DNA of 64,000 nucleotides from Dichomitus squalens LYAD-421 SS1 (lineage: Eukaryota > Basidiomycota > Agaricomycetes > Polyporales > Polyporaceae), in NCBI RefSeq assembly GCF_000275845.1, contig NW_006766893.1, forward strand, positions 678,310 through 742,309, given 5' to 3'. Below the pieces are notes generated by a model. The model searched no databases and was not told the DNA's origin. It saw nothing but the letters and a program-made list of their open reading frames with translations. The position numbers were made by a program, and so were the translations under genes. Below are positions 35,801 to 46,997 of this stretch, in pieces; the stretch's first letter is position 1, and each line of letters starts with the position of its first letter.

Positions 35801-36724
35801 CACAAGGGCCGTGCACGCGTCACCACGATCTCGAAGAAGATCGGGCATAATGTGCAGCATGTTGGGAGACACCATGGGGTCCACCTCAAGCGGTCAAACT
35901 CAGCGCCAGGTAGACTCGCCGTTGAAATTCTTTGCTTAAGTTTAGCTGATGGTGTCGCTATTCCTAGACTTCCACGCCATGCTTAATGACCAGTCACCCT
36001 TCCAAGCGTCTTCGATTCACTTGCGTCAGCATCTGAGCATCTACGCCGCTTCCCAGGTGGATTTCGCGGGCTCGGAAGTGCCACCACCCCCGCCTTCGCT
36101 GCCTCCTCCCGAACCGACGTCCACTATCCCGAGACAGAAGGCGAGGGCGGCGAAAGACCGGAGGTTGCTCAGTAATCTTTGGCTCATGTCCTCCGCGACG
36201 TTCCGGAGACTGGGCAAGATTGAGCAGGCGAGGGGTGCCATACAAGAGGCGGAGGTGCGCGACGAGAACAATCCTGCTGTTTGGGTGCAGGTAATGGCTT
36301 CACCCTACTTTCCTTCGTTCTGATGCTCACGTTTGATGTATAGCTCGGCCTGTACCACCTCGCTCTTGGCGATGATCGCCGTGCACTAGAATGCTTCCAG
36401 AAGGCGCTATTCATCTCACCGAACGACGTCTCCGCCACCGTACACCTCTGTCGTATCTACCTCGCCTCTGCACAGAACTGCACAAAATCCAAGGAGCGTC
36501 TAGAGGCTGCCGATCGCGACAATGTGGACCTCGCTGTCGGCATGCTATCCGAGCTCACGAAGGGTGCGGCGTGGGACGTGCCTGAAGCGTGGTACTTCTT
36601 AGCAAAGATGTACGCGCTGCAAGGGAGGAAGGACAGAGAACGGGAATGCCTGTGCTTTGCGCTGACGCTTTCGGAGAACAGGCCGTTGAGGGATATTGGG
36701 ACTGCCGTTGGGTGGTGTCTGTGA
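32820..36724 (+). CDS. YPP1: TPR scaffold, Ypp1/TTC7 homologue
   Basis: Predicted 1178-residue tetratricopeptide-repeat protein. Exons are 32820-33188, 33232-33529, 33586-34193, 34249-34678, 34733-35410, 35460-35909, 35968-36290 and 36344-36724. Introns are 43-58 nt, all GT-AG; the first, at 43 nt, is unusually short. In yeast, Ypp1 (TTC7 in animals) works with Efr3 to anchor the PI 4-kinase Stt4 at the plasma membrane. The N-terminal KSTKAALAYYAFALRKPSES-like segment, YPNDLEKAFSTYLLTSGI and the C-terminal TPR run (WVQLGLYHLALGDDRRALEC, ALFISPNDVSATVHLCRIYL, AWYFLAKMYALQGRKDRERE) fit this family. A Ser/Pro-rich, probably disordered insert spans roughly residues 700-1000 and carries basic stretches (NRGKGKKVREVF). 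Length is typical or slightly long for fungal members. The exact boundary of intron 1 is the weakest part of the model. Confidence 0.9.
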
Positions 36725-37063
36725 GCGACCTGGAGTCGAGTCGACAGATGAGGAAACAGGTATACCCGGATTCGTATGCAGAAGGACAGCTTGCTTCCCC
36801 GAGATTAATGCATTACTAATGATGGCTGCGAAGTCACGTATCGTATTAAGACCAGCCAATCTTACATTGAATATTGACTTGTCGAATTACGACTGCACAC
36901 GTCTTGCAACACTGTCAGTGAAGTTGGTGCCCGATGGCTGCACATATATATATACAGCAGACGTGAGGTCGCAGGCAACGCGAACACTAGGTACTGAGCC
37001 CATGACGATATGCAAAATCGAGGAATTGACCGTAAACTAGACGTTGTCAGGGTTCGCGAACGG
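36725..37063. other. Intergenic between convergent genes
   Basis: The 3' ends of the Ypp1-like gene (+) and the disordered protein (-) face each other here. Contains an AT-rich tatatatatac near 36945; no gene seen. Confidence 0.4.
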
Positions 37064-38978
37064 CTATTGAGACGATTCGCCTTTACAGCGCTTCTTCGCC
37101 GGATGAAGTCGCTGCCGAGTCGTCGTGCCGTCCAATAAGCCTCTCTCGAACTCATCTCGCGGCCGTCTAGTCGGTCTCGTGGATGGCGCCGACTCCGGGA
37201 AGGGGATCCGCAGCTGCGCGGCAGGCAGCGATGGTCTGGACGTTCCGCGCCACGGAGCAGTGGCGCGAGCCTCGGGCTCACAAAAGTCGGAAGTTAAAGC
37301 TGCCCAAGATGTCTTCTTCCGTTTCGTTGGTCGACCCTGAGAAGGCGATAGGTCCCCGTGTAGCTTCGACCCTGCTCCAGGAGAGTTCGACGAGCCGGCC
37401 CGCAGAGCATGTTGTGTGGCGCGAGGAGCGTTTGGCGATCGTGCCAACGACCCTGCTTTGGCGGACCTAGTCGCATCGACGTTGCAGTCCTGTGTCTGCG
37501 CTAACGTCATGTCATGCTCTGGATCGCGAGTGCGTTGCTTGGGGTCACGATGATGAAGCTCGTGTAGGTGCGTTGGTAGCTGAGATCGCTGCCATACGGC
37601 ATGGTGCTGTGGAGAAGCATACCCAACTCCGCGTTCGTCGGCAGGAACTTGGCGTGTTGACCCTGATGCAAATGTGGGGGCATGGACCGCCTGCACGGGA
37701 GTACGGTTGTCATGGTGTAATAAGCTATACGTCCAATGTCGACCATCTTGTGTTTGGGGAGTAGCAGTAGCGAGAATTCTGCGAAAGCGCTGCCAACGCG
37801 GCCTGCGTACGTGTGGTGAGCCCTCTGCAGAATATCCGATGGAGCTGTTCGGACCTGCTTCGTGAATCTGAGCGGCAGAGACGGATGCCGGTGATGGTGG
37901 TAAGTCGCGTGAGGCCACCGTCTGAGGCAATGGTAGATGTGGGAGCTGGGGATATTCTTCACTGGTAGCGAGACTACGCCAGGAGTTGCCTGTATTCGTT
38001 CTATCTCGGCTGCGCTCTCCCATACGGACCTGGTCGTCTGTGGGAGATACCATAGACTTTTCTCTTTCCGGTTCGACCTCCTCGTCGGATTCGAACTGAG
38101 ACGATTCGGAGTCGCTGATGTCCACGATGTCGTGATCTGCATCGCTAGGCCCCTTAACGTGATCCCGGCCCTCCGCAATCATGTCAACTGCAGTGTCGAG
38201 CGGGTTCAGGAATCCAACGCCTCCGCGATACTGAAAGGCCTCGAAACCTGGGTTGATGAACTCGTGAAGTACCCGCCGGTAGCGGAGCGGACGTGGCTCC
38301 AGCGCGATGTCGGTGAGGTCCTCCGAGGTGTTGAGCGCGCGGATGAGTTCGTTGACTCGATCGTAGGATGACGTCGTTCTCAGTTCCAATGTATCGGGAG
38401 AGCGACGGCGACGGACTGAGGGCCCGGCGAGAGGCTCGTCGCGCTGCTCTTTCCAGTGAAGAGGCGTCTCGATATGGGGCCTGAGTATTATCTCGTCTTG
38501 AATGAACTCGCCCTCGATTGCAGCAGAGCTGTACCGTATGGTCAGACGACGCGTGCTGTGACATATTTAATCGAGCGAATTCTGACCAGATAGTTTGGGC
38601 GATGTCATGAGAGACAGAATACTGCTCTACACGCTGCCTGGGTATCCAGCTATCATCTTCATCATCGGACTCCAGATCGTCTCCGTCGACGTTGGAATAT
38701 TGACGTCTATGTTGATCTGGTGGAGGTGACTGCTGAGTGTCGTTTTCAGGAGACATGGGCTCCGGGTTCAGGTGTTGCTCATGAATGTGAGGCAGAGGTA
38801 GAGGGGCACCCGGAGGCGAAGGTACGGTGAGAGTGACCATCGGGCGGTCTCCTTTAGCCCGTAGTAGCCGCCACGATCGTGGTGCCAGAGCCCACACCGA
38901 CGGGGATCGCGTTCTTGGGCGGCGCATCGGCGTAGCCTGGAGGTCAGGCTCTCGGCCGAAGCTGTCAACTGGGTGCAT
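37064..38978 (-). CDS. Predicted disordered protein, function unknown (2 exons)
   Basis: Predicted 618-residue protein. Exons are 38978-38587 and 38528-37064, with one 58-nt GT-AG intron. The sequence is rich in Pro, Ser, Arg, His and acidic runs (DDLESDDEDDSW, DISDSESSQFESDEEVEPER), with a basic C-terminus (PAKKRCKGESSQ) that could act as a nuclear localisation signal. The best-ordered part spans the end of exon 1 and the start of exon 2 (SHDIAQTIW, then AAIEGEFIQDEIILRPHIET). I recognise no domain. The start is uncertain: 38978 is the first ATG, but downstream methionines at 38927 and 38840 are also possible. Removing the intron joins two otherwise incompatible frames cleanly, which argues for a real gene. 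Confidence 0.6.
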
Positions 38979-40237
38979 GAATAATCCCTCAGGCGTGAAG
39001 AGTGAGCTAAAGCCTCACTTATTGGGTGCAATGACGATAGGACAGGACCTGCACTGCGTTTGGGAGATGTCATGGAAAGCGGGGGGTGCAAGCGGTGCCA
39101 CCGCGAGCGCAGTCAGTTCTGGACTAGGAGCTAGATCTTGCGAAAAGGAGCTCAACAAAGTTAGGGAACTGTAACGTAGAGATGTTCATTTTTGCTGTAT
39201 TAATCAGTCAGGGTAAGACGCCTACTGCTCATTCGTCGAGTGTTCAACTTTGGGATGTGTTACAGGGTAGCGGTGACTGCGGCCATCCAGCATCCGCGAG
39301 GCGGCCGGGGAGGTGATATCCAGCCCAAAGCGAAGCTTCACGCCGAAAGACGTGTCAATCACAGTAGACTGATCTATCTGTGAAGACTCAGGAGCCGCGG
39401 ACGATGCAGTACCTGAAGGACGTCGTCAGACAATGACAACGTCACAGCTTAGGCCTCGTGGCGTACACGCACTAGCCTGAGGTTTCGGAGAACCACTCCG
39501 TAGGTGCTTCGGATACATGTCTCGCTGTGGAATCTTCGGTGAGCAAGGGACCGTGATGGTTGTATGTGGGAAGAGAGCAGAATGGACGCGCACTCGTGGT
39601 GGAAAGGATGCTAGGTTTCGAGCGCTCTTGTGCAAGGTATGATGATCGAGTCAGAACAATCGCGGAGTATGAGGGTGCTCGGATACCTGTAATGCGTACT
39701 TCTAGCGGACACGATGCACGGAGGTCCTGTGTTGAGAGCTGCTGAGATCCCCAAGTTCTCAACGCTAGAGGGCCCTTCGCGACTTGCTATGCCCTGGAAG
39801 TGTTGTATTATGATCATCACCCAAACAATTGGACGTGGGTTGACGTCTACGACACTCTGCAGCCACGCTCTTGTATACCTGTAAGCTTGAATTACGCTCC
39901 AATAACGTGCGTTGCTAGGGGACGAGGTCGCACGTTGTGCGTTTGGCGGGCTCGGCTGCTGTAGCTCCACTTCTCTGTGGGTTTCCCCTGTGAACGTCAA
40001 TAACATCTCAGAGTCTTGGTCTGAACATGAAACGGAAGTAGAGGTCTCTCAAGGCGTAGATCTGGGTGACTTGAGAGGCAGACTTAGCTGCTTCCTTCCC
40101 TCTGTTCCGGTCGCCAGCGCAGCTCGCTGGACGCCGAATCGAGATGATGATCTGATCGTCGTTCGCGAGACTACGCATAGTGCACATATTAGGGACCCCC
40201 TGTGAGACTGGTTCTTGTGCAACGTCAAGCGAGAGCT
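38979..40237. other. Intergenic, no gene recognised
   Basis: Only short frames on both strands; no recognisable domains. It ends at the left target-site duplication of the 122-bp foldback element. Confidence 0.4.
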
Positions 40238-40246
40238 TTACAAGTC
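40238..40246 (+). repeat. Left 9-bp target-site duplication
   Basis: TTACAAGTC, repeated directly at 40369-40377, immediately outside the foldback element. Confidence 0.85.
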
Positions 40247-40368
40247 TAGTCTCGTGACCAGACGTTCGGAGTGTGAAGCGGATGCGAAAAACCGGGGGCA
40301 TTCAGGAGCTCGGATGCCCCCGGTTTTTCGCATCCGATTCAAGCTCCGAACGTCTGGTCACGAGACTA
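40247..40368. mobile_element. 122-bp foldback MITE, MULE-type target duplication
   Basis: Almost the whole element is two inverted arms of 55 bases (40247-40301 and 40314-40368) with about three mismatches, separated by a 12-bp loop that contains GAGCTC. The outer ends read TAGTCTCGTGACCAGACG and its complement. Exact 9-bp direct repeats (TTACAAGTC) flank it. A 9-bp duplication is typical of Mutator-like (MULE) transposition, so this is probably a miniature, transposase-less derivative. As single-stranded DNA or RNA it would form a very stable hairpin. The near-identity of the arms and the perfect target duplication suggest a recent insertion. Confidence 0.9.
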
Positions 40369-40377
40369 TTACAAGTC
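40369..40377 (+). repeat. Right 9-bp target-site duplication
   Basis: TTACAAGTC, identical to 40238-40246. Confidence 0.85.
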
Positions 40378-40784
40378 AAGAATAAAGCCACGTTGTCAAG
40401 CAGTCGGTGGCATGAGTCCGGAGTTCGGTAACCGCATGGCACCGGCTATCTCCGAAAATACAAGCGCCCTTCCCCGAACAGCTCTGGAGAGCCCCGGCTA
40501 GCTCCGTGCATTCAACCGCTCCGTTGTCCACCGGTGGTCTGCAATGTTCGATCAGTATTCAATCATCGGCGTGAAAGAGGACATACTGTAGTTTCTAGCT
40601 TGGAGATGGAAAAGCCCGATCGCAAACATGACACTTAAGTATGTACATATGACGATCCACAGTTGTATTTGTGGAGGGGCGCTAAAATTACCCGTTTAGG
40701 TCAAGTCATCTATTCGACCGCTGACTCCTACCATGCCTGCTTTCTGCCTGCTCTCCTTCGTGTCATCTTTCGACTCAGCTACGA
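40378..40784. other. Promoter side of the ornithine-cyclodeaminase-like gene
   Basis: About 400 bp between the foldback element and the gene start at 40785. No coding sequence recognised. Pyrimidine-rich stretches (ctgcctgctctccttcgtg) just upstream of the ATG resemble fungal core-promoter/5' UTR sequence. Confidence 0.4.
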
Positions 40785-42110
40785 ATGTCCCTCCTAGTCC
40801 TATCGGCTTCAGACGTCTCTCAAGTAACGGCAAGGTTCTCTCCCGATGAGCTCGTCGCGGTCATGGCCGATGTCTTCTCTCGCCTTTCCACCAATGATCC
40901 AGGGATCATTCAGCCTCATCGGACGAGCGTCCCCACAGGAAACCACACTTGTCTCTTTATGCCTTCAAGGGTGGCGTCATCGGGGACGACCATGAAGGTC
41001 GTTGCGGTGCCGACAGCGACAGCGCCACAGGACGTCAAGGAGCGAGGGCTCCCGGGAAGTACTATCGTATTGGACGAGAGGAATGGTGGTGTCAAGGCAA
41101 TAGTCAATGCTAGAAGCCTAACTGCACTCAGGAACGCTGCTGGTACGTTTTATTCTTGATCGCTACATGATTTCCACATACTTTCCTCACTTTCCCTCAT
41201 GTACTGGGGATCGTTGGCTGCGAGTGTGGGCGCGGTGCCGATCGTGTATCTCCATTCACTCAAATGCAAATCATGTTCAGGCTCCTTGCTATCTACCCGG
41301 CTGCTGCTAGCCTCGGAAGCGGGACCAAGGAGCATCGTTGCGTTCGGAGCTGGAGCACAAGTGCAAGCTCATCTGTCGCTTTTCCTGACTGCGTACCCGT
41401 CCATCCGGTTGTGCACCATCTTCAATCGCTCTCTTGGAACCAGGGTCGAAAGCCTACTAGGTCTCATGAAGACGACCTTCCCTGCCGTTCAGGTCGCTGC
41501 TGAGACGCCCTCTCATAACGACAAGGCCAACACGGTGAATCTGAAAGAGGAGGTAGGCAAGGCGGATATCATCATCACCGCAACGTCATCGACGGAGCCA
41601 CTGTTCCCCTCTGAGTACGTGCGTTCTGGAACGCACCTGTGCCTCATCGGGTCGTACAAGCCGGAGATGTGAGCAACCTGTCGTCGAGTCCGGTGGAATA
41701 GACTCTCATCATGATCCCGTGCAGGCATGAGATCGACACCGCGCTTGTCAAGCGCGCAGGCATGATCGTTGTAGATCAAAAAGCGGCCTGCCTTGTAAGT
41801 TCCTGCACCTCATCACTCCGGTAGCGTTTCTCCAAAGCTCACTTCTGCTCAGCAAGAGGCCGGAGAGCTCATCACCGCCGGCTTCTCCGAGACAGACCTC
41901 GTAGAATTGGGCCAGTTATACGACTTCTCCACCGAACGGATGTCCTGGACCCCCAGAACGAAATCCATCCAGGACATCCATGACAGGGGCGACGTTACGA
42001 TATTCAAGTCTGTAGGTGTGGGCGTGCAGGATGTGGTGATTGCCTGCGCAGTCGTGCAGCGTGCCACAGAAGAGGGTATCGGGAGAGTCATCGCGGATTA
42101 CGACGTGTAG
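40785..42110 (+). CDS. Ornithine cyclodeaminase / mu-crystallin family protein
   Basis: Predicted 357-residue NAD(P)-binding enzyme. Exons are 40785-41142, 41281-41668, 41725-41794 and 41853-42110; introns of 138, 56 and 58 nt are GT-AG. The first intron is longer than the local norm, but removing it joins LTALRNAAGSLLSTRLL, the conserved segment before the Rossmann fold. The dinucleotide motif SIVAFGAGAQVQAHLSLFL lies near residue 137, ADIIITATSSTEPLF near 217, HLCLIGSYKPEMHEID near 241 and TIFKSVGVGVQDVV close to the C-terminus. Family members catalyse ornithine cyclodeamination, ketimine reduction or alanine dehydrogenation; which one applies here cannot be told from sequence. It is probably cytosolic. 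Its promoter lies just right of a young transposable element. Confidence 0.92.
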
Positions 42111-44633
42111 GTATCTCCGGAGCGCTTGACTCCTATGATTTGACAGTCGTGCGCGATGTTGGATTAAGGTCAATAAGGATCCTAGGTGAGTGTGTTTCAA
42201 TTCCTGGCGTTCTGTGTTTGACGCTTGGCGCGCAGTTCTATGTACGATCCTAGAGGCAATGAAATTTTCTGTACTCGACCGACATGAGCATACCCTCCAG
42301 GAATTGTTTGTCATACGCGAGTCCATATGTCGAGGCCACTACGACCCCGGACAGTCGCCATTTGTAATTTCCCATGTCGTGGTACGTCACCCAGTAGTAC
42401 CTATCTGCATGAAGGGAGGGACGTTCCGGTGTTTTGACAGATTGTCAGGGTGATCTTGTTCGTCCCTCCCTGCCTCGCTAGGTAGGTTTTTTACGACCTC
42501 GTATTCAACAATACACAACTCGACGGAAGCGCAGTTAGCACACGGTGAGTGCGTGGAGAAGATGTCTATCAGAAAAGGTCATGATCGTCACCAGCGGAAA
42601 TGCAGGCTTTGTGAGACTTTGGTGTATCGTCTGTACCAATCAGTGTCCACCCCAAAACTCGAAAACCGGGACGATCCGGAGTAGCCGCAGTCACGGGGCA
42701 TATAGAACGTGGCACATTCTCTGCAGCCTGGCTTCGCAGATTTGAAATGGATCAAGTAGAGCTTCGAGCTGGTGGCCTCCCACAAGCTCTTAGCAACGTT
42801 CACAACTGACACCGTGCTCTAGATCCAAGAATAGCGGCTTGTGTGTCTATCAATAGCTCTGAGGACGGCCCGCCTTCCAGTAGAGCATGCCACAACAGAT
42901 GAGTGCGATTACCGCTTCGGGTCAACGTGATCGGTGCGAGGTCTTGGTCGATCATGCCTTATCCTGCTGATTCCCGCACCTATCTCGCCTTTTCTTCATC
43001 TCATCTCATCTTCTCCGCAGGGCAGACCGTTTTGCACTCTGTCTCCCTTCTTCTAGTTCATGAACTGGTCGGCAAAGACATCATCGGACGGGAAAGCGTG
43101 CGTGACCAGCACGTCGTTCATGGATGACACCTTCGTCTACGGGATTGACCTCGACACCGGCCTAGATGAACTTTAACGGGTCAAGGTCGGCGCGAAGAAG
43201 CATCATCTTATAGGGCATGTCTCTGAGTATGAGTACGTACCTTAGCATCTTGGTGCCACCGTGTCTCATTGTGTCGATGCTCACGGAGGCGGCGTGGCAC
43301 TTGCGCAGGGGAATGATATGTACTGAACAGCGGTGCACCTGCGCTATGCGGGGAAGACGATCGTCTTCGTCTCGCTTCACCGGGAAAGCTTGAAGGCCGA
43401 GCTCCAGGAGAATTCGAACACCTCGATGGCCGACGCTCCGCTTGCTATCGGTTCTTTCAGTCTTCCGGACTAGGAAAGCCGGCGCGAGACTCCGTTTCAC
43501 ATCCATTTACCCTGTTTACCCCTCACGGAGACTCGCCATACTCCGCGCCCATCAATGCACTCGTGCAGCAGTACGCTTACAGAACGCGCTGCTAATCTTG
43601 AAGGTCAGGCGCAGTCACTGCCACGGTCTCCGCGCCGAAACATGTGCGGCACCGGAGACACGTGGCCGAGGGTCAGAATCAGCGCCTCAGAAAGCCACGC
43701 CCCATATCGCAGTCATTCGCACACTGTGAATGTGGCGTTCACGTCGTGAACACGCTGCATAGAAGATCCGCGTCTGCATCGTGAGGCGAGCACGTAGGAA
43801 ATATACGTCAAGCGCTGTAGCGTCGCTGGCTTGATGTGACCTCTTTCCGACACCGGTTCTTGATGCTTGACCCAAGTTCTCAATCTTCGCTGATATATCT
43901 AGCTTACGGGGGCTTTGACTTGTGAGTGGCACTTGATGTAGCAAAGCCAACACACTGTTCGAGGGGCGATACTGCTGGGCGTGTCTACATCGTGCTGCAT
44001 CCTCATCTTATGCTGCCCAGCGGCCGCTATCCTTGACGAGCGCGAGCTGCCGGCCAATCCGCATTGTTAACAGGTGGACTATGTCCTCCGTAGCTGTGCT
44101 CGGGGAGATGTTTCACAGACGGAGATGAGAATGGGCTCATGATTGCCTTCGGTCTGATGTTACAGCGTCTGAAAGAGTATACATGTGACTCTTCTGTAGG
44201 TACAATGCTTCACCCGTCACGATCCTTGTCGCTGAAGACGCATGTTGAATAGATCGGGGCCTTCATAGATGCTGCATCTGTCTCTTGTGCGCAACCCACG
44301 TCGCCCTTGAATATCGTCGCTTCCGGACCCCCTTGTGATCCTCTAGACTTTCTCGAGTGCATGCTTTCGTCGCAAGCACAAAGAATGTAACTGACACACC
44401 TGTTCAGGCTTGCACGCGGCGCCGGACATGGCTGCCACAAGTCGTGAATCGGTGCACATGTCTCTGGAAAGAGGGTGGTGAGCGATTGCAGACGGAGGAT
44501 AAAGGCGACGTGCGTAACACATTGTATGACAATCCACTCCCCTCCTTATCGCTCGCTCTCTCGCATACAGCAGTATTAGACGGGCCGGCCCCTTCATCAC
44601 AACTTGCTCTCATATTTTCGACGATTCGTCAGC
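42111..44633. other. Intergenic; possible coding remnants, no gene model
   Basis: About 2.5 kb. Between roughly 43060 and 43480 (+) some phrases look protein-like (for example SDGKACVTSTSFMDD and later VHLRYAGKTIVFVSLHRESL), but they are broken by stops and frame changes and I recognise no family. The last 150 bases should be the promoter of the AA9 gene. Confidence 0.35.
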
Positions 44634-45883
44634 ATGGAGTCGCAATATACTCTCATTGTGCTCCTGTTTACATTGATCACCCAAGTATTGGCCCACGGTT
44701 ACCTCAAGAGCGTTGCGATAGACGGCACGACTTACGAGGGCAATGTCCCCGATCAGACTCCCAGTACGTCGCATATACTTTGGGTGGATCTGTCCTTAGT
44801 TTACGAATAATTCTAGGTAATAGCCCAATCCGCCTCATCGATAGCGTTGAGCCTGTCAAGGGCGCATCGAACCCGAACCTCTCCTGCGGACAGGATGCTC
44901 AGAACGCAGCGCTCGTTGTGCCCGCCAACCCTGGGAGCCAAGTCGCTTTCTCTTGGGCTTCTGGTGGCGGCGGCAACGTAAGCACTCTCCATTCACGCTT
45001 TCGAGTACATAAACTCATGCTTCTCGTGCTCTCCAGTGGCCGCACAACACCGGTCCGCTCATGACTTACATGGCCGTGTGCGATGGGACTACGTGCGACA
45101 AGTTCGATGCTTCGAACGCCCGGTGGTTCAAGATCGACGAAGCCGGACAGAAGAGCGACAGTTCTGGTTGGGTGCAAGCGGATATAAGTCAGCGTCGTCT
45201 CCCTGTACATTTGTTGGGTGTGACTAATTGTTCACTTTGTCTCTATATCAACAGTGAACGGTCAATCATACAGTATCACGCTCCCTAGCGACATTGCAGC
45301 CGGAGACTATCTTATCCGCCATGAGATCATTGCTCTCCAAGGTGCAGTGTCTGTGGGCGGGGCCGAGTTCTATCCGTCCTGCACACAAGTTCGCGTTGGT
45401 GGCAACAACGATGGTGCTCCCAATGCTACCGTCAGCTTTCCTGGAGCGTACTCCGACACCGACCCTGGTATCTTGACACCTAATGTGCGTAGCTCCTTAT
45501 TCAACCTCTGCTTCAGATGGCTAACATATTGTTGCTAGGTTTACAATCCTGGCTTCGAGTACGTTTTCCCTGGTCCTCCAATTGCTTCAATCGGTTCTGG
45601 AAATGGCAACAACGCCGTGTCCAACAGTGGCGCTCCTCCCGCTCCTTCATCTACTGCTCCCACTTCTTCCGCTCTTCCTTCGTCGTCGGCCTCTATCTCG
45701 GACGTTCCCACGTCCGCCCCAGGTCCCAGTCCAACCTCGGCTTCTACTTCCGTCGCATCTCCCTCTTCATCTAGCACCAGCAACTCAGGTAGCTGCGGTG
45801 ACTGGAAATCTAACGATAATTGGGCTCGGGACACCTACCGCCCGCGCCGCTTTGTGAAGACCAGGCGGTCTGGACTTCACTGA
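44634..45883 (+). CDS. AA9 lytic polysaccharide monooxygenase-like protein
   Basis: Predicted 338-residue secreted copper oxidase-type protein of family AA9. Exons are 44634-44763, 44817-44977, 45037-45187, 45255-45484 and 45539-45883; the four introns are GT-AG (53-67 nt). Signal peptide 1-20 ends VLA, and cleavage leaves His21 (HGYLKS) as the N-terminal copper ligand. The second ligand histidine fits WPHNTGPLMTYMAVC, and the tyrosine lies in EFYPSCTQV. In the usual RHEIIALH and QFYPSC motifs, this protein has HEIIALQ and EFYPSC, so two residues near the copper are changed. The C-terminal 90 residues are a Ser/Thr/Pro linker ending YRPRRFVKTRRSGLH, with no CBM1. Relatives cleave cellulose oxidatively; activity of this variant is uncertain. 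Confidence 0.88.
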
Positions 45884-46997
45884 GATCGTGTGTCAACTCA
45901 TCTCGCCCCATGCCATCGATTCATGCACACTGCTGGAGGAGGGACATCATATGGGGGTCGTTGGCTGGAACAACGGGTCTCTGAGCAGGCTAGTACCACA
46001 AGTTCTATCATCTTTATTACGTTCTTCATGCACGTCACGATCTTTCGGGCATAATACACCGCTTATGATTCATATGTGATAGATAACTATATGGAAATTA
46101 TGCTGGTACGGTGTGGTGGTTTTGCCTGTGATGTAACACGTCGCGAGGACGCTTCTTTTGCACTGCTACAAGTGCAATGTCAAGACATCTGTTGGGTGGT
46201 GACGTGAACCCCCATCGCGTGACGAGGCCGCTACATCGCTGAATCAATGACGGTCGCCTCAGCGCCTGGACGGTGTCAGCAATCGCGTTGAGAACAACTT
46301 AATCGCCCATATAGGCAATGCGCGGCCTTGCGATATCTGACAATACCACGGCAATACTGGGCTATATATCGTATATCTCCAGATGTTGCGGGTGTTGCGC
46401 GCTCCTCAAGGGATTCATTTCCGGTACTAGTATAAATTGGTGCCACAAGCGGCGCTTCAGGGCAGGTCCGCATACTGACAACTTGAAGATATTTTCACAC
46501 TTGATGCCGTACTGTTCTCCCTCAGCCTTACCTTGCTCTATTTGTTTGTGCAGCTTCAATGATGTGGCTTGAGTAGATATATGCCTCGTTCACAAAGCAA
46601 GGCAACAAGAGCAATCCTTGTTATGTCGACATTGATGCAAACTGCAGGACTCGACTCTCCATGGGTGGCCGACGATCGTTCGATGCTTCTGTTCTTGGTC
46701 AGGATTACAGAGAACATTTGGCCGACACTCGGACTTCACCCCCGTGACGAGCCAGAACCACGCTACGACCCACTTCAAATCCGCCTTGGTGAGAGAGTTC
46801 TTGGACAGTTCACTGTGCACTGCTAGGCTTACGACTCCTTCTCTCGAAGTTCCGATGCCGCCGCCCGATCAACACGGATAACCGGTGGTTCTTCAGCTTG
46901 AGGCCTAGGTGCCGACTCCGTTATATAAGGCGCTTTAGACTTGCGTTTAAGCAACAAACACAAATATCTCTTTCCTGTTGTCCAGGTCAGACACTGC
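45884..46997. other. Intergenic, no gene recognised
   Basis: Lies between two same-strand genes. It contains the probable AA9 terminator and the promoter of FAD monooxygenase copy 2, with a TATA-like ttatataagg near 46920. No domain-bearing frame. Confidence 0.4.
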
